A stretch of 64,000 nt of DNA, taken from positions 186,001-250,000 of the forward strand of contig NZ_BSPQ01000005.1 of assembly GCF_030161115.1 (NCBI RefSeq). Reading direction: 5' to 3'. Numbering within the stretch: position 1 is the first letter of the stretch; each line of letters opens with the position of its first letter. The notes beneath the pieces are model-generated. The model did no database searches. It saw only the letters and a program-made list of their open reading frames with translations, and had not been told where the DNA came from. The stretch is from Psychromonas marina (GTDB taxonomy: Bacteria > Pseudomonadota > Gammaproteobacteria > Enterobacterales > Psychromonadaceae). The translations under genes were made by a program, and so were the position numbers. Positions 1 to 9,490 of the stretch are shown in pieces.

Positions 1-612
1 CCCTGTGGTGCTAAAAAACTTTATATCGATAATAGCTTAGTGAAGCAACTTACAGGCGAACGAATAGCTGCGCTTGAGCAGTGCTGTAAAAGTGCAGATA
101 TCACCCTACTAAGAAGCGATATTATCACTCACAGTGGTCACACTCTTGATTCTTTGAGTCTACTATTTCGTACTATCCAAGGCTTTGAGATTATTGAGTT
201 GCATGATCAGTGGTTACAGCAACATGGTCATACACTTGATACTGCAATTATGGAACGTGTTATTTGGGCACGCACTATTAGCGAGTCGCAATACCAACAG
301 GCGAAACAGCAACAACAGCGTTTTAAGTTATATCTAGACGCGGCATTTAAACAATTAGATGGTTTATGGATATTGCCAACAACCCCCTCTGGCGCTCCTA
401 AGTTAACCCTTTCTGGCGAGCCTTTGGCTTTGTATCGTTCACAGTTAATGGGATTAACTAGTATCGCGGGGTTAAGTGGTTTTCCACAACTACACCTACC
501 GATGCAAGGGTTAGCAGAGGGGCCTTGCGGTTTTTCTGTGATGGCAGCTGAAAATAGTGAAGCAGAGCTGATCGCGACGGGTCTGTGTTTATCTCAGGGA
601 GAGAAAAAATAA
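1..612 (+). CDS. Amidase-signature family protein, C-terminal part (5' end outside window)
   Basis: The reading frame is open from base 1, so only the last ~203 residues are present and the Ser-Ser-Lys catalytic core lies outside the window. The visible part has the pattern of the C-terminal third of AtzE/AtzF-type amidases: a helical stretch containing FRTIQGFE, then a LDGLWILPTTPSGAP strand-loop and a late GLSGFPQLHLPM segment. It ends in a TAATG overlap with the next gene, so the two are translationally coupled. In Klebsiella an amidase gene (hpxY) sits beside hpxW in purine catabolism, and the same role is inferred here; the exact substrate is unknown. Confidence 0.75.
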   Translation, partial: PCGAKKLYIDNSLVKQLTGERIAALEQCCKSADITLLRSDIITHSGHTLDSLSLLFRTIQGFEIIELHDQWLQQHGHTLDTAIMERVIWARTISESQYQQAKQQQQRFKLYLDAAFKQLDGLWILPTTPSGAPKLTLSGEPLALYRSQLMGLTSIAGLSGFPQLHLPMQGLAEGPCGFSVMAAENSEAELIATGLCLSQGEKK

Positions 613-2234
613 TGATATCTCAAGCAAAAACTCAATCTACACCTCAGAATCAGAGCGCATTTACAGCACCACATTACAAAGCGGCACAAGCAGGTCAAGC
701 GATACTCGATGCAGGCGGCACTGCAAGTGAAGCGATGGTGGCTGCGGCGGCGATGATCGCAGTGCAATATCCACATATGAACAGTATCGGTGGTGATGGT
801 TTCTGGCTTATCTGTAAACCCGATGAAAAACCGATCGCCATTGATGCCTGTGGGGCGGCGGGATTAAATATCGATGTTGATGGCTATCGCCAAAAAGGTA
901 GTGAACTGCCTGAAAGTGGTGGTGAAGCGGCGATCACCATGGCAGGCACGATCTCTGGCTGGGATAAAGCATTGCAGCTAAATGGTGGTAAACACACATT
1001 AACAGAACTGCTGCAACCCGCTATCGATGCAGCGCAGCAGGGCATAGAGGTGACGCAAAGCTTAGTTGATGCGAGCGAAAAAACCTTTAACCGTTTAGCA
1101 TCATTAGCTCCTTTTGCTGCGACCTACCTTAACCAAGGCAAAGCGTTACAGCTTGGTGATGCTGTTGTTAATCAACCTTTAGCTGAGACCTTTGAGCATC
1201 TTGCAGAGCATGGTCTGGATGATTTTTATCGTGGTCAGCTTGCTTTGCAGATGTCGCAAGAATTAGCGCTTGCGGGAAGCCCGATCAGTATTGATGATTT
1301 TCATAACCATCAAGCAAAAGTGCTTGAGCCGTTAACGGTTGAAATATCTAAGGGTAATTTATACAACTTCGATGCACCTACGCAGGGGCTAGCTTCATTA
1401 TTGATTTTAGCTATCTATGATCAGCTCGCTGAGCAAGCAGAGTCGGAGTGTGACCATATTCATCTGCTGGTGGAAGCGACTAAGCAGGCGTTTATTATTC
1501 GTGATCAACAGATAACCGATGCCAACCATTTAACTGCACCCCTGCAGGAGTGGTTAAGTGAAGAGGTGATTAAAGATTGTGTTGCTAAAATATCACTTAA
1601 AAAATCACAGCCTTGGCCGCATGTCGCCAAACCGGGAGATACGGTGTGGATGGGCGCTTGTGATCAATATGGCACTATGGTCAGTTTTATTCAGAGCATC
1701 TACTGGGAGTTTGGTTCGGGTGTAGTATTGCCAAGTAGCGGTATTACTTGGAATATTCGCGCGAAAAGCTTCACCCTCGATGAAAATCACCACAATGTAT
1801 TAGCACCAGGTAAAAAACCGTTCCATACCCTTAACCCTGCATATGTCGAACTCAATGATGGTCGTCGTATGGTATACGGCACCATGGGTGGAGAGGGGCA
1901 ACCACAAACACAAGCGTGTCTGTTTAGTCGCTACCTTTATCAGAATATGAGCTTAACCGATGCGCTTGCTAAACCTCGTTGGTTATTAGGGCGTACGTGG
2001 GGTGATGACGCCAATAATTTGCGTTTAGAAAATCAGCTTTATCAAACCCACGGCTCCAAGCTGCAAGCGCTTGGACACGATGTTACCTGCGTTGCAAATA
2101 ATAATGAATTAATGGGCCATGCTGGTGCCATTATGCTTGAGAAACAGGGCACTGTGATTGCAGCGAGTGATCCTCGCAGTGACGGACAAAGCCTCGTTGG
2201 AGAAAATTTTTTTGGAGAACAGAATGACTGCTAA
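612..2234 (+). CDS. hpxW: Gamma-glutamyltransferase-family Ntn hydrolase, probable oxamate amidohydrolase
   Basis: A 540-residue protein of the gamma-glutamyltranspeptidase fold, which self-cleaves at a threonine that becomes the nucleophile. The likely cleavage site is Thr344 in GDTVWMGACDQYG, where the second subunit would begin. A glycine-rich GTMGGEGQPQTQA segment typical of the family follows about 80 residues later. No export signal is visible, unlike periplasmic Ggt, which fits a cytoplasmic catabolic enzyme. HpxW of Klebsiella hydrolyses oxamate to oxalate and ammonia, and the neighbouring hpxJ and hpxK homologues support that assignment over glutathione breakdown. The ATG at 612 has an AGGGAG ribosome site; the upstream in-frame ATG at 585 lies inside the previous gene. 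The end overlaps hpxJ by 11 bases. Confidence 0.75.
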   Translation: MISQAKTQSTPQNQSAFTAPHYKAAQAGQAILDAGGTASEAMVAAAAMIAVQYPHMNSIGGDGFWLICKPDEKPIAIDACGAAGLNIDVDGYRQKGSELPESGGEAAITMAGTISGWDKALQLNGGKHTLTELLQPAIDAAQQGIEVTQSLVDASEKTFNRLASLAPFAATYLNQGKALQLGDAVVNQPLAETFEHLAEHGLDDFYRGQLALQMSQELALAGSPISIDDFHNHQAKVLEPLTVEISKGNLYNFDAPTQGLASLLILAIYDQLAEQAESECDHIHLLVEATKQAFIIRDQQITDANHLTAPLQEWLSEEVIKDCVAKISLKKSQPWPHVAKPGDTVWMGACDQYGTMVSFIQSIYWEFGSGVVLPSSGITWNIRAKSFTLDENHHNVLAPGKKPFHTLNPAYVELNDGRRMVYGTMGGEGQPQTQACLFSRYLYQNMSLTDALAKPRWLLGRTWGDDANNLRLENQLYQTHGSKLQALGHDVTCVANNNELMGHAGAIMLEKQGTVIAASDPRSDGQSLVGENFFGEQNDC

Positions 2235-3456
2235 ATCCCTATTTGAAACCCTTAACCCGCCAGTACGCCTATTGATGGGGCCGGGGCCGATTAATGCTTA
2301 CCCGCGTGTACATCAGGCAATCTCATCTGCATTAATTGGTCAGTATGACCCCGTCATGACAGGTTACATGAACCAAGTGCAATCCTTATATCGTGATCTG
2401 CTTGAGACCGATAATCAGCAAACCATGCTGGTGGACGGGACTGCACGTGCAGGTATTGAAGCGGTATTGGTATCGGTATTACAGCCGGGCGATAAAGTAT
2501 TAATCCCTGTAATTGGACGTTTTGGGCACCTGCTTTGCGAAATTGCACAACGTGTAGGCGCAGTGGTGAAAACCATCGATATTGAGTGGGGAGAGGTGTG
2601 TCCGCCAGAATTGGTCGAGCAAGCGATTAAAGAGTTCCAACCAAAAATGTTAGCCACAGTACAGGGCGATACCTCAACTACCATGAACCAACCCTTAGCA
2701 GAATTTGGTGAAATTTGTCAGCGTCATGGGGTGCTGTTTTACTGTGATGCGACGGCGTCGATTGCAGGTAATGACTTGAAAGTGGATGAGTGGCATCTTG
2801 ATGCGGTCTCTGCTGGCCTACAAAAATGTTTGGGTGGTCCCTCTGGCAGCGCACCTATTACTTTGAGTGATCACTGCGCCGATGTGATTAACCGCCGCAA
2901 GCATATTGAAGCGGGTATTCGTGCAGATCATCATACCTCGGGGTCTGATGCGATTATTCAATCGAACTATTTTGATTTAGCGATGATCATGGATTACTGG
3001 GGGCCTGAGCGACTTAATCACCATACCGAAGCAACCAGTATGTTATATGCCGCACGTGAATGCGCACGCATCTTTTTAGAGGAGGGTGGCGATAATGTGA
3101 TTAGCCGTCATAAACAAGCGGGAGATGCGATGGCATCGGGTCTGCAAGCGATGGGGTTAACACTGTTTGGTAATCAAAGTTACAAGATGAATAACGTCGT
3201 CGGTGTCTATATTCCTGAGGGGATTGATGGCGAGAAAGTGCGTCAGGAGCTGTTACTCTGTTTTGGTATTGAGATCGGTACTTCATTTGGTCCGTTACAT
3301 GGAAAAATTTGGCGTGTTGGTACTATGGGGTTTAACGCACGGCAGGAGTGTGTGCTCACTACGTTAGCGGCGCTTGAATCTGTGTTGTTAAAATATAAAG
3401 CCAAAATTCAACCGGGGCAGGCTGTTAGCACAGCAATGTCGTTTTATGCCAATTAA
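2224..3456 (+). CDS. hpxJ: Aminotransferase class V, probable (S)-ureidoglycine:glyoxylate transaminase
   Basis: A 410-residue PLP enzyme of fold type I, related to PucG/HpxJ and alanine:glyoxylate aminotransferases. It has the N-terminal LLMGPGPINAYPRV motif, the FYCDATASIAG aspartate strand that contacts the pyridine ring, and the Schiff-base lysine in SAGLQKCLGGPSG (Lys201). It is predicted to move the amino group of ureidoglycine to glyoxylate, giving oxalurate and glycine, upstream of the oxamate step assigned to hpxW. The start at 2224 follows GGAG at 2214-2217 and overlaps the end of hpxW. The ORF could begin further upstream but only inside hpxW. An alternative is a serine- or alanine-glyoxylate aminotransferase; operon context favours HpxJ. 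Confidence 0.78.
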   Translation: MTAKSLFETLNPPVRLLMGPGPINAYPRVHQAISSALIGQYDPVMTGYMNQVQSLYRDLLETDNQQTMLVDGTARAGIEAVLVSVLQPGDKVLIPVIGRFGHLLCEIAQRVGAVVKTIDIEWGEVCPPELVEQAIKEFQPKMLATVQGDTSTTMNQPLAEFGEICQRHGVLFYCDATASIAGNDLKVDEWHLDAVSAGLQKCLGGPSGSAPITLSDHCADVINRRKHIEAGIRADHHTSGSDAIIQSNYFDLAMIMDYWGPERLNHHTEATSMLYAARECARIFLEEGGDNVISRHKQAGDAMASGLQAMGLTLFGNQSYKMNNVVGVYIPEGIDGEKVRQELLLCFGIEIGTSFGPLHGKIWRVGTMGFNARQECVLTTLAALESVLLKYKAKIQPGQAVSTAMSFYAN

Positions 3457-3508
3457 TAGCTCGCTAGATAAAGTGCAACAACAAATTAAACCCAGTTCAG
3501 GAGAGTTT

Positions 3509-4750
3509 ATGACCAACCTCAAAGGCGCCTCAAAAATTATGTACTGGGCAGATAAGCTCGCAACGTATAGTTCAATGCAGGGCGGCTTAACCCGTGCTTA
3601 TTTAACCTCTGAACATAAACAAGCGCATCAGCAACTTGCTGACTGGATGCAGCAAGCGGGATTACAGAGCTGGCAAGATAGTGTTGGTAATCAATGGGGC
3701 AGAAAAGTTTCCACGAACCCGACACAGCCTACGTTAATTATCGGTTCACACAGTGATACGGTCGCTAATGCAGGTCAATACGATGGTAACCTCGGCATTC
3801 TATTAGCGATTGAAGCGCTGCAGCAGTTACAGGGGACTGAGTTACCTTTTCACGTTGATGTGGTTGCTTTTGCCGATGAAGAGGGCACCCGTTTTAATAC
3901 TACCTTGATTGGTTCGAGTGCTGTTGCCGGTTGTTTTCAGGAGGATTGGTTAGCGGTCACTGACGTGCAGGGTACGAGCATGGCAGAGGCGATGCTTGAT
4001 TTTGGTTTAGACCCAAATTTAAATAGCGCTGCTAAGCGTAAAAGTGAGGAAACGCTCGCTTACCTAGAGGTGCATATTGAGCAAGGGCCAGTATTAGAGT
4101 CTCATGATCTCGCTGTTGGTGTGGTAACCGGTATTGCCGGGGCTAAGCGCTATCAGTTTAAGTTATCTGGTATGGCTGGACATGCAGGCACGGTGCCACT
4201 GGCTTTGCGCCGTGATGCAATGTGTGGTGCCGCGCAGATGATTTGTGCGATTGAAAGCTTTGCTTTTGAAAAACAAATTGTCGCGACCGTTGGTAAATGT
4301 GATCTGTTTCCTGATGCGGTGAATGTTATTCCTGGTGAGGTGCATTTTACCTTGGATATTCGTAGCCAAGACCAGTCAACTTTGGATAACTGTTGTACCG
4401 CTTTATTGGCTGAATTAAGCATTATTGCAGAGCAGCGTAAGTTGCAACTACAGAGTGAGATCATCTATCAAGCAGAAGCGGTGTTATGCAGTGATCGCTT
4501 ACAACAACAGTGGGCTGAAGTAGTTGAATCACAGACCGCTTTACCTGCTTGTTTTTTATCAAGTGGTGCCGGGCATGATGCGATGGTGATGACTAATATT
4601 ACTGATATCGGCATGCTATTTGTGCGTTGTGAAAAGGGGATTAGTCATAACCCCAGAGAGAGTGTGTTAGAGGGAGATGTAGCAGTGGCGCTGAACTGTT
4701 TAGTTGGCATGATTAAAAAACTTGCCCTAGAAAGCCCGATGTTAAAATAG
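3509..4750 (+). CDS. hpxK: Allantoate amidohydrolase (M20/hydantoinase-carbamoylase family)
   Basis: A 413-residue metal-dependent amidohydrolase of the allantoate amidohydrolase / N-carbamoyl-amino-acid hydrolase family, expected to release CO2 and ammonia from allantoate to give ureidoglycine, the hpxJ substrate. Metal-ligand motifs are in family order: GSHSDTV (His), YDGNLG (Asp), FADEEGTRF (Glu-Glu), VHIEQGPVLE (His) and a late ISHNPRE (His). The start at 3509 is preferred because AGGAG lies 7 bases before it and it gives the usual family length. An upstream in-frame ATG at 3446 has no ribosome site and overlaps hpxJ. It is cytoplasmic, and the fourth gene of a tightly packed operon. Confidence 0.82.
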   Translation: MTNLKGASKIMYWADKLATYSSMQGGLTRAYLTSEHKQAHQQLADWMQQAGLQSWQDSVGNQWGRKVSTNPTQPTLIIGSHSDTVANAGQYDGNLGILLAIEALQQLQGTELPFHVDVVAFADEEGTRFNTTLIGSSAVAGCFQEDWLAVTDVQGTSMAEAMLDFGLDPNLNSAAKRKSEETLAYLEVHIEQGPVLESHDLAVGVVTGIAGAKRYQFKLSGMAGHAGTVPLALRRDAMCGAAQMICAIESFAFEKQIVATVGKCDLFPDAVNVIPGEVHFTLDIRSQDQSTLDNCCTALLAELSIIAEQRKLQLQSEIIYQAEAVLCSDRLQQQWAEVVESQTALPACFLSSGAGHDAMVMTNITDIGMLFVRCEKGISHNPRESVLEGDVAVALNCLVGMIKKLALESPMLK

Positions 4751-4762
4751 AAAGGAGTAAAA

Positions 4763-5608
4763 ATGATCAATCGTAATAAAGGTGTGCTGTTTGGTTTAGG
4801 GGTTGCAGGAAACTCAGCGGGTCACCTACAGCAGACGGGGGAAAGCCAGGCATTCAATGAGTTGGATGATCCCAACAAACCACAGGCGCTGTTTCCTTTT
4901 TATGTGCCGCAAGCGGAAGACGCTTATTTGGCTGAGAACCCCTATTCGAGTGATATCTTACAACTCCCCGATTGTGAACAAGCTCTGGTTCAGATGGAGC
5001 CTGAGGTTGCATTAAAGTTAAGCGCATTCTATGCCGCAGACGGGCGATTGACTCACCTCAAACCGATTGCGATGACCTTAGTAAACGATGTCACCTATCG
5101 CAATGCAAAGATCAATAAACTAGCGCAGAAAAAAAACTGGGGCAGCGCCTCTAAAGGCCTCGCGGAGCATGAGATTAATATTATCGATTTCACTGCCGGC
5201 CCGCAGCTGGAGGCATTGCGCTTATGTGGCTTTCATCAGCGTGATGGTCAATGGCAACTGTGCGGAGAAGATGTTGCATTAACGCAATATAGCTATTTTT
5301 ATGATCAGTTAGTGCAGTGGTTATTAGATCAGATTCAACAGCAGCAGGAGACGGGATTGTTTCATAATATTCAAGCCTTGCTTGCGCAGGCTGATTACCC
5401 CGATACGCTTCTTATTGCGATTGGTGCGACTCGTTACAGTGATTATGGGCTGCAGCATCAGTTATTATCAGGCGATCAAAGCGCGGTGGTTTTATATGAT
5501 AGCCGAGTTTATGACTTTGATGAGGTGCAGTTTTTGCTTGAACAGCAGTTGGATACTCCCCCGCAGAGTGACGATGCAATTATCTTTTTACGGCAACGGG
5601 TTGTTTAA
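4763..5608 (+). CDS. Uncharacterised protein (DUF5718-like) at the end of the ureide operon
   Basis: A 281-residue soluble protein with no signal peptide or membrane segment. It begins with a GLGVAGNSAGHLQQTGE stretch followed by a FPFYVP segment. I associate this pattern with an uncharacterised family (DUF5718) thought distantly related to fumarylacetoacetate-hydrolase-fold proteins; that assignment is from memory and moderate. It starts 12 bases after hpxK with a strong AAAGGAG ribosome site, so it is co-transcribed with purine-degradation genes. A hairpin terminator follows at once. Its role in ureide metabolism is unknown. Confidence 0.6.
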   Translation: MINRNKGVLFGLGVAGNSAGHLQQTGESQAFNELDDPNKPQALFPFYVPQAEDAYLAENPYSSDILQLPDCEQALVQMEPEVALKLSAFYAADGRLTHLKPIAMTLVNDVTYRNAKINKLAQKKNWGSASKGLAEHEINIIDFTAGPQLEALRLCGFHQRDGQWQLCGEDVALTQYSYFYDQLVQWLLDQIQQQQETGLFHNIQALLAQADYPDTLLIAIGATRYSDYGLQHQLLSGDQSAVVLYDSRVYDFDEVQFLLEQQLDTPPQSDDAIIFLRQRVV

Positions 5609-5617
5609 GGAGTGGAT

Positions 5618-5649
5618 AAATATAGCGCCGAATTCAACGCTATATTTTT
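5618..5649 (+). terminator. Intrinsic terminator of the hpx operon
   Basis: A 10-base-pair perfect stem (AAATATAGCG with CGCTATATTT) around a 10-base loop, ten bases after the last operon stop codon and running into a short T stretch. Its mirrored A/T ends could also stop the convergent chemoreceptor gene. Confidence 0.7.
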
Positions 5650-5672
5650 AAACTCTCTATAAATAAATTACA

Positions 5673-7373
5673 TTAATGCGGGCTGATATAGACTGGCTTT
5701 TCCAAAGAGTCAGTTGCTCTCCCTTGCTGATTTTTAGTTATTTTATGCTCTGATAGATCATTGCTTTCAATTGAAAACTCTTGCAGTAGAGCGCTAATGT
5801 TACTTGAAACCTCAGAGAGTTGCTCTGCGACCAATGCTGACGTTTCAGATTTCTTATGGCTCTCTTGAATAATTCTTTGTAGATCTTGTTGTGTCTCTTT
5901 GAGGGTCGAAAGCTGTTCATTTTGGCGCTCTACCTGCTCATCAATATTTTGCTGAGCTTGTGCGACCAACTGAATCTTTTCAGTCACCTTGTTAATACCT
6001 TGCTCAGTTTGTTCCGAGGTTTCACGGCTCTGTTCGACGCGGTTAGTTACCTCTTGCATACTGTGTACAACTTGTTGCACGCCTTCAGTTAATTGATTGA
6101 TTAATTTAGAAATTTCATCTGTTGAACTACCAGTTCGTCCCGCTAGGCTACGTACTTCATCCGCAACAACCGCAAATCCTCGCCCTTGTTCGCCGGCACG
6201 TGCTGCTTCAATCGCTGCATTTAATGCCAATAAATTAGTTTGTTCAGAGATAGCGCGAATAGCATCTACGATGCCATATACTTTTTCAGCGGTATTGCTC
6301 AACTCTTGTATAAAGCTACTCGCTTTGATGGTCTCTTCAGAAGTGGTACTCATCATAGTGATATTATCATTGACCAAGGTCGAGGCGTTGGTTGATAACT
6401 GATTACACTCGGTCACCATGGTGAGCGTTTCAGCTGCAATTTCACTTAATCGTAGTGTCGACTCTTCTAAGATAATTGAGTTGTCATTCATATCGCTAAA
6501 GCGTTGTTGTTCACTTTGGTTAGCCTGACTTATTTGTGAAGAAAGGTCTGACACTTGCTGAGAAGAAGAGCTAATGCTGCTTGATGCACTGTGAATCTCA
6601 CTCAATGCTTCTTGTAATGATTCACGCATCAACTCGATATGGTGAGCAAGTAAACCTAACTCATTTTTACTGATAATATCGTGTAGCTCAGTATCTATGC
6701 GTAAGTCTCCGCGGCTAATTTTACGACTGATCTTAACCAGTTTATTAATCGGTTTAGTGGTATCTCGAATAACTAACCAGGCGATCAACGAGCTCAACAG
6801 CACCATAATAATCGCTAACACAATACTGCTATTAACTAATTTATTAAGCTTCTCTTCAGCATAATCGGCATAAATTAATACTGCTTTGTTCATCGCTGCC
6901 ATGCTTTTATGGTTTGCGGTTAAAAAGGCATTTGCATTGGCTTCAGAGGGATTATTTTGCAGTTGTGTCGCAGCCGTTAATTGCAGTTTCCAGAGTGACT
7001 CAACCTTATTTAGTTGATCAATAAATGGCAGGTGTAGCGGCGTAGGTAACTGTATCGCTTTTTGCATCCCTAAATCTGCATAGGTTTCTCCACCCTGTTT
7101 TAATGCGTTGAGAGACTGTGTATAAAGTTGTACCGTTTTATCTGCACTTAATATAGTGGGAATATTTTGCTGTTCATTATTTGTTTTGTAGAGCTCTTCA
7201 GCTGAATACTTTTTAGTTAACATGCGCTGGCGACCAGCAACATTAACAATTAATGCATCTGCCTGATTTTGCTGTAATGAAGTGGTGACTAATGCGACTT
7301 CACCAAGCATTGCGATGGCGAGTAACAGGGGTAATATAAACAGTTTGTGACGAATAGAGACAGAGCTAAACAT
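5673..7373 (-). CDS. Methyl-accepting chemotaxis protein with PilJ/NarX-type sensor domain
   Basis: A 566-residue chemoreceptor: TM1 (~11-30), a periplasmic helical domain (~31-182), TM2 (~183-202), HAMP (~203-258) and a cytoplasmic signalling hairpin whose conserved tip ([19 protein letters not shown]) lies near residues 377-395. The periplasmic domain opens with NVAGRQRML (44-52), the P-box-like motif of PilJ/NIT-type domains shared by NarX and the nitrate chemoreceptor McpN of Pseudomonas aeruginosa. It lies downstream of nrtABC on the same strand, 187 bases away, so nitrate or nitrite is the inferred ligand. The start at 7373 is chosen over 7418 because AAGGAT precedes it and TM1 is then correctly spaced. 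No C-terminal CheR-docking pentapeptide is visible. Confidence 0.85.
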   Translation of the reverse strand: MFSSVSIRHKLFILPLLLAIAMLGEVALVTTSLQQNQADALIVNVAGRQRMLTKKYSAEELYKTNNEQQNIPTILSADKTVQLYTQSLNALKQGGETYADLGMQKAIQLPTPLHLPFIDQLNKVESLWKLQLTAATQLQNNPSEANANAFLTANHKSMAAMNKAVLIYADYAEEKLNKLVNSSIVLAIIMVLLSSLIAWLVIRDTTKPINKLVKISRKISRGDLRIDTELHDIISKNELGLLAHHIELMRESLQEALSEIHSASSSISSSSQQVSDLSSQISQANQSEQQRFSDMNDNSIILEESTLRLSEIAAETLTMVTECNQLSTNASTLVNDNITMMSTTSEETIKASSFIQELSNTAEKVYGIVDAIRAISEQTNLLALNAAIEAARAGEQGRGFAVVADEVRSLAGRTGSSTDEISKLINQLTEGVQQVVHSMQEVTNRVEQSRETSEQTEQGINKVTEKIQLVAQAQQNIDEQVERQNEQLSTLKETQQDLQRIIQESHKKSETSALVAEQLSEVSSNISALLQEFSIESNDLSEHKITKNQQGRATDSLEKPVYISPH

Positions 7374-7522
7374 GGGTGATAATCCTTGTCGATTAAAATT
7401 ATAAAGCATGGCGGTCAAGGGGCTAATTGTAGGGGTTTAAGTGGCAGGGGGGAATGAAAGTTGTTATGTTATTTGTGAGCAATTTCAAAGTATTAGGTAA
7501 GTTTTTGTGATTAGAGGCATTT

Positions 7523-7554
7523 GTGAGGAAGAAACGCGGATTGGTCTTCCTCAC
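7523..7554 (-). other. Hairpin just downstream of nrtC
   Basis: A 10-base-pair perfect inverted repeat (GTGAGGAAGA with TCTTCCTCAC) around a 12-base loop, six bases after the nrtC stop. There is no T run on the nrtC strand, so it may stabilise the nrt mRNA 3' end or only partly limit read-through into the chemoreceptor gene. Confidence 0.5.
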
Positions 7555-7560
7555 TGATGC

Positions 7561-8397
7561 TTAAGCTGTGGCTTTTTTTGCTGTCGTTGCGGTTTTTTTA
7601 CTACTGATGTTTTCAACTTTACGCTGTTTCTCATATAAGAAAGTTAATACTTCAGCGCGTAGGCGGTTATATTCGATATCTTTAGCTAAACTCAGGCGAT
7701 CACGTGGACGTTCAAGTTCTACGTCTAATATCTCACCTATTGTCGCAGACGGTCCGTTGGTCATCATCACGATACGGTCCGACAGTAATACCGCTTCATC
7801 AACATCATGGGTGATCATAATAACGGTGTTATTGAGTTCGTTTTGAATCTCCATTAGTGAATCTTGCATATGTGCACGGGTTAATGCATCCAATGCACCA
7901 AAGGGTTCATCCATCAATAATACTTCCGGTTGCATCGCCAGTGCACGTGCAATACCGACACGTTGTTTCATCCCGCCAGAGATCTCGTTAGGGCGTTTAT
8001 GCATCGCATGGTCCATGTGCACCAGTTTTAAATTATGCTCAATCCACTCTTTAGTTTCAGCTTTATTCATCTTATTACCAAATACCTGCTTAACTGCAAG
8101 CTCCACATTTTGGTAAGAGGTTAACCAAGGCAATAATGAGTGGTTTTGAAAAACCACCGCACGTTCAGGGCCGGGTTCGCGTACTTCGCGATTATTCAAA
8201 ATAACCCCGCCCGTTGTTGCTTGATATAAACCAGCCACTACATTTAAGACGGTTGATTTACCGCAACCAGAGTGACCGATCAGTGAGACGAATTCGCCTT
8301 TTTTAATTTGTAAATCAACACCTTTTAGTGCTGTGAAATCGCCCGTTGGGGTTGGGAATACCATATCAATATGGCTAATATCTAAAAATGCACTCAT
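7561..8397 (-). CDS. nrtC: Nitrate ABC transporter, ATP-binding protein
   Basis: A 278-residue ABC ATPase of the nitrate/sulfonate/taurine importer class. It has Walker A GHSGCGKST (41-49), a Q-loop in VVFQNHSLLPWLT, the signature ISGGMKQRV, Walker B LLMDEPFGALD and the switch histidine in ITHDVDEA. It lacks the extra C-terminal NrtA-like domain of cyanobacterial NrtC, and instead has a Lys/Ala-rich tail. It energises uptake of nitrate (or nitrite/cyanate) bound by NrtA through NrtB. It lies 33 bases after nrtB in a nasT-nrtABC unit controlled by the leader upstream of nrtA. Confidence 0.85.
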   Translation of the reverse strand: MSAFLDISHIDMVFPTPTGDFTALKGVDLQIKKGEFVSLIGHSGCGKSTVLNVVAGLYQATTGGVILNNREVREPGPERAVVFQNHSLLPWLTSYQNVELAVKQVFGNKMNKAETKEWIEHNLKLVHMDHAMHKRPNEISGGMKQRVGIARALAMQPEVLLMDEPFGALDALTRAHMQDSLMEIQNELNNTVIMITHDVDEAVLLSDRIVMMTNGPSATIGEILDVELERPRDRLSLAKDIEYNRLRAEVLTFLYEKQRKVENISSKKTATTAKKATA

Positions 8398-8430
8398 AAT
8401 TTTATTCCTTAATTCGCTGTTTGATGATGT

Positions 8431-9420
8431 TTAAACGGTTGTTGCTGACTTATCCCACGAGGCCATACGTTGCAGTTGCAACATGCCGCGGTCTAACAAG
8501 AAACCGATAAAACCGATCACGATTACAGCAGCCATAATGCGCGCTAATGAATCTGAGCTACCATTTTGGAACTCATCCCAAACAAACTTACCTAACCCCG
8601 GGTTTTGCGCCAACATTTCAGCGGCAATCAATACCATCCATGCAACACCAAAGGATAAACGCATACCGGTGAAAATCATTGGAATAGAAGCTGGTAATAC
8701 AATTTTTTGAATGTGTTTTAGCATCGGTAAACGTAAAACACGGCTTACGTTTTTAAGATCTTGGTCCAATGAAGAAACACCGATCGACGTATTAATCACC
8801 ATTGGCCATAAACTACATAGCGTTACGGTTAACAGTGAATTTAAGAAAGATTTAGACACCATTGGGTCATCAGATACATATAATGCACTCACCACCATCG
8901 TGATAAGGGGTAACCAAGCCAATGGAGAAACGGGTTTGAATATTTGTACTATCGGGTTAACCGCTGCATTGAGGTGGCGATTTAGACCCATGGCGATACC
9001 AAGAGGAATCGCGATCATCGCTGCTAGCAGAAAACCACTGGTTACGGTGACTAAACTGGTTAGAATTTGGTCGAAAAAGGTCTCTTTACCGGTGTAGTTT
9101 CTGACCTTAGCATTGTATGTTGGGTCGGCCTCTAAGCGCGCTGCATTACGTACTTCTTGACGCTCATAAAATTTTTCCGCTTTAGCGCGTTCAGCGGTAT
9201 GCTCGCCATATAACGAGTGAAATTGTTCATATACCGCTTGTGGACCAGGAAATTTACCCAGTGAAGTATTGATGTTTTGCGCAGCAACAGTCCAAAACAT
9301 AAGAAACAGTGTGATGCCGATGAAAGGCAATATAAGCACCTTGCTTATGCTGCTAATAAAGTTTTTCAAACTAACCACTGACGGCGTTGTAATGGGCAGT
9401 TTGTTTATGATTGTTGTCAT
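8431..9420 (-). CDS. nrtB: Nitrate ABC transporter, permease protein
   Basis: A 329-residue inner-membrane protein with an N-terminal TM near residue 35, a polar periplasmic segment and a five-helix permease core (BPD_transp_1). The EAA coupling loop region reads SRVLRLPMLKHIQKIVLPASIP. The long N-terminal segment containing LGKFPGPQAVYEQF is typical of proteobacterial NrtB/NasE. The start at 9420 has AAAAGGAT seven bases upstream; the longer reading from a TTG at 9438 would cover that ribosome site. It sits between nrtA and nrtC and forms the nitrate channel. Confidence 0.85.
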   Translation of the reverse strand: MTTIINKLPITTPSVVSLKNFISSISKVLILPFIGITLFLMFWTVAAQNINTSLGKFPGPQAVYEQFHSLYGEHTAERAKAEKFYERQEVRNAARLEADPTYNAKVRNYTGKETFFDQILTSLVTVTSGFLLAAMIAIPLGIAMGLNRHLNAAVNPIVQIFKPVSPLAWLPLITMVVSALYVSDDPMVSKSFLNSLLTVTLCSLWPMVINTSIGVSSLDQDLKNVSRVLRLPMLKHIQKIVLPASIPMIFTGMRLSFGVAWMVLIAAEMLAQNPGLGKFVWDEFQNGSSDSLARIMAAVIVIGFIGFLLDRGMLQLQRMASWDKSATTV

Positions 9421-9490
9421 CGTGTAAATCCTTTTCAACTCTTTCTTAAATAATGGTTGGCAACGTTGCCTATTGTTAACTGAAAGCTGT

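Noticed and set aside
5886-6402. Two plus-strand ORFs inside the chemoreceptor gene
   Set aside because: They are antisense shadows of the conserved signalling domain, with no independent start signals.
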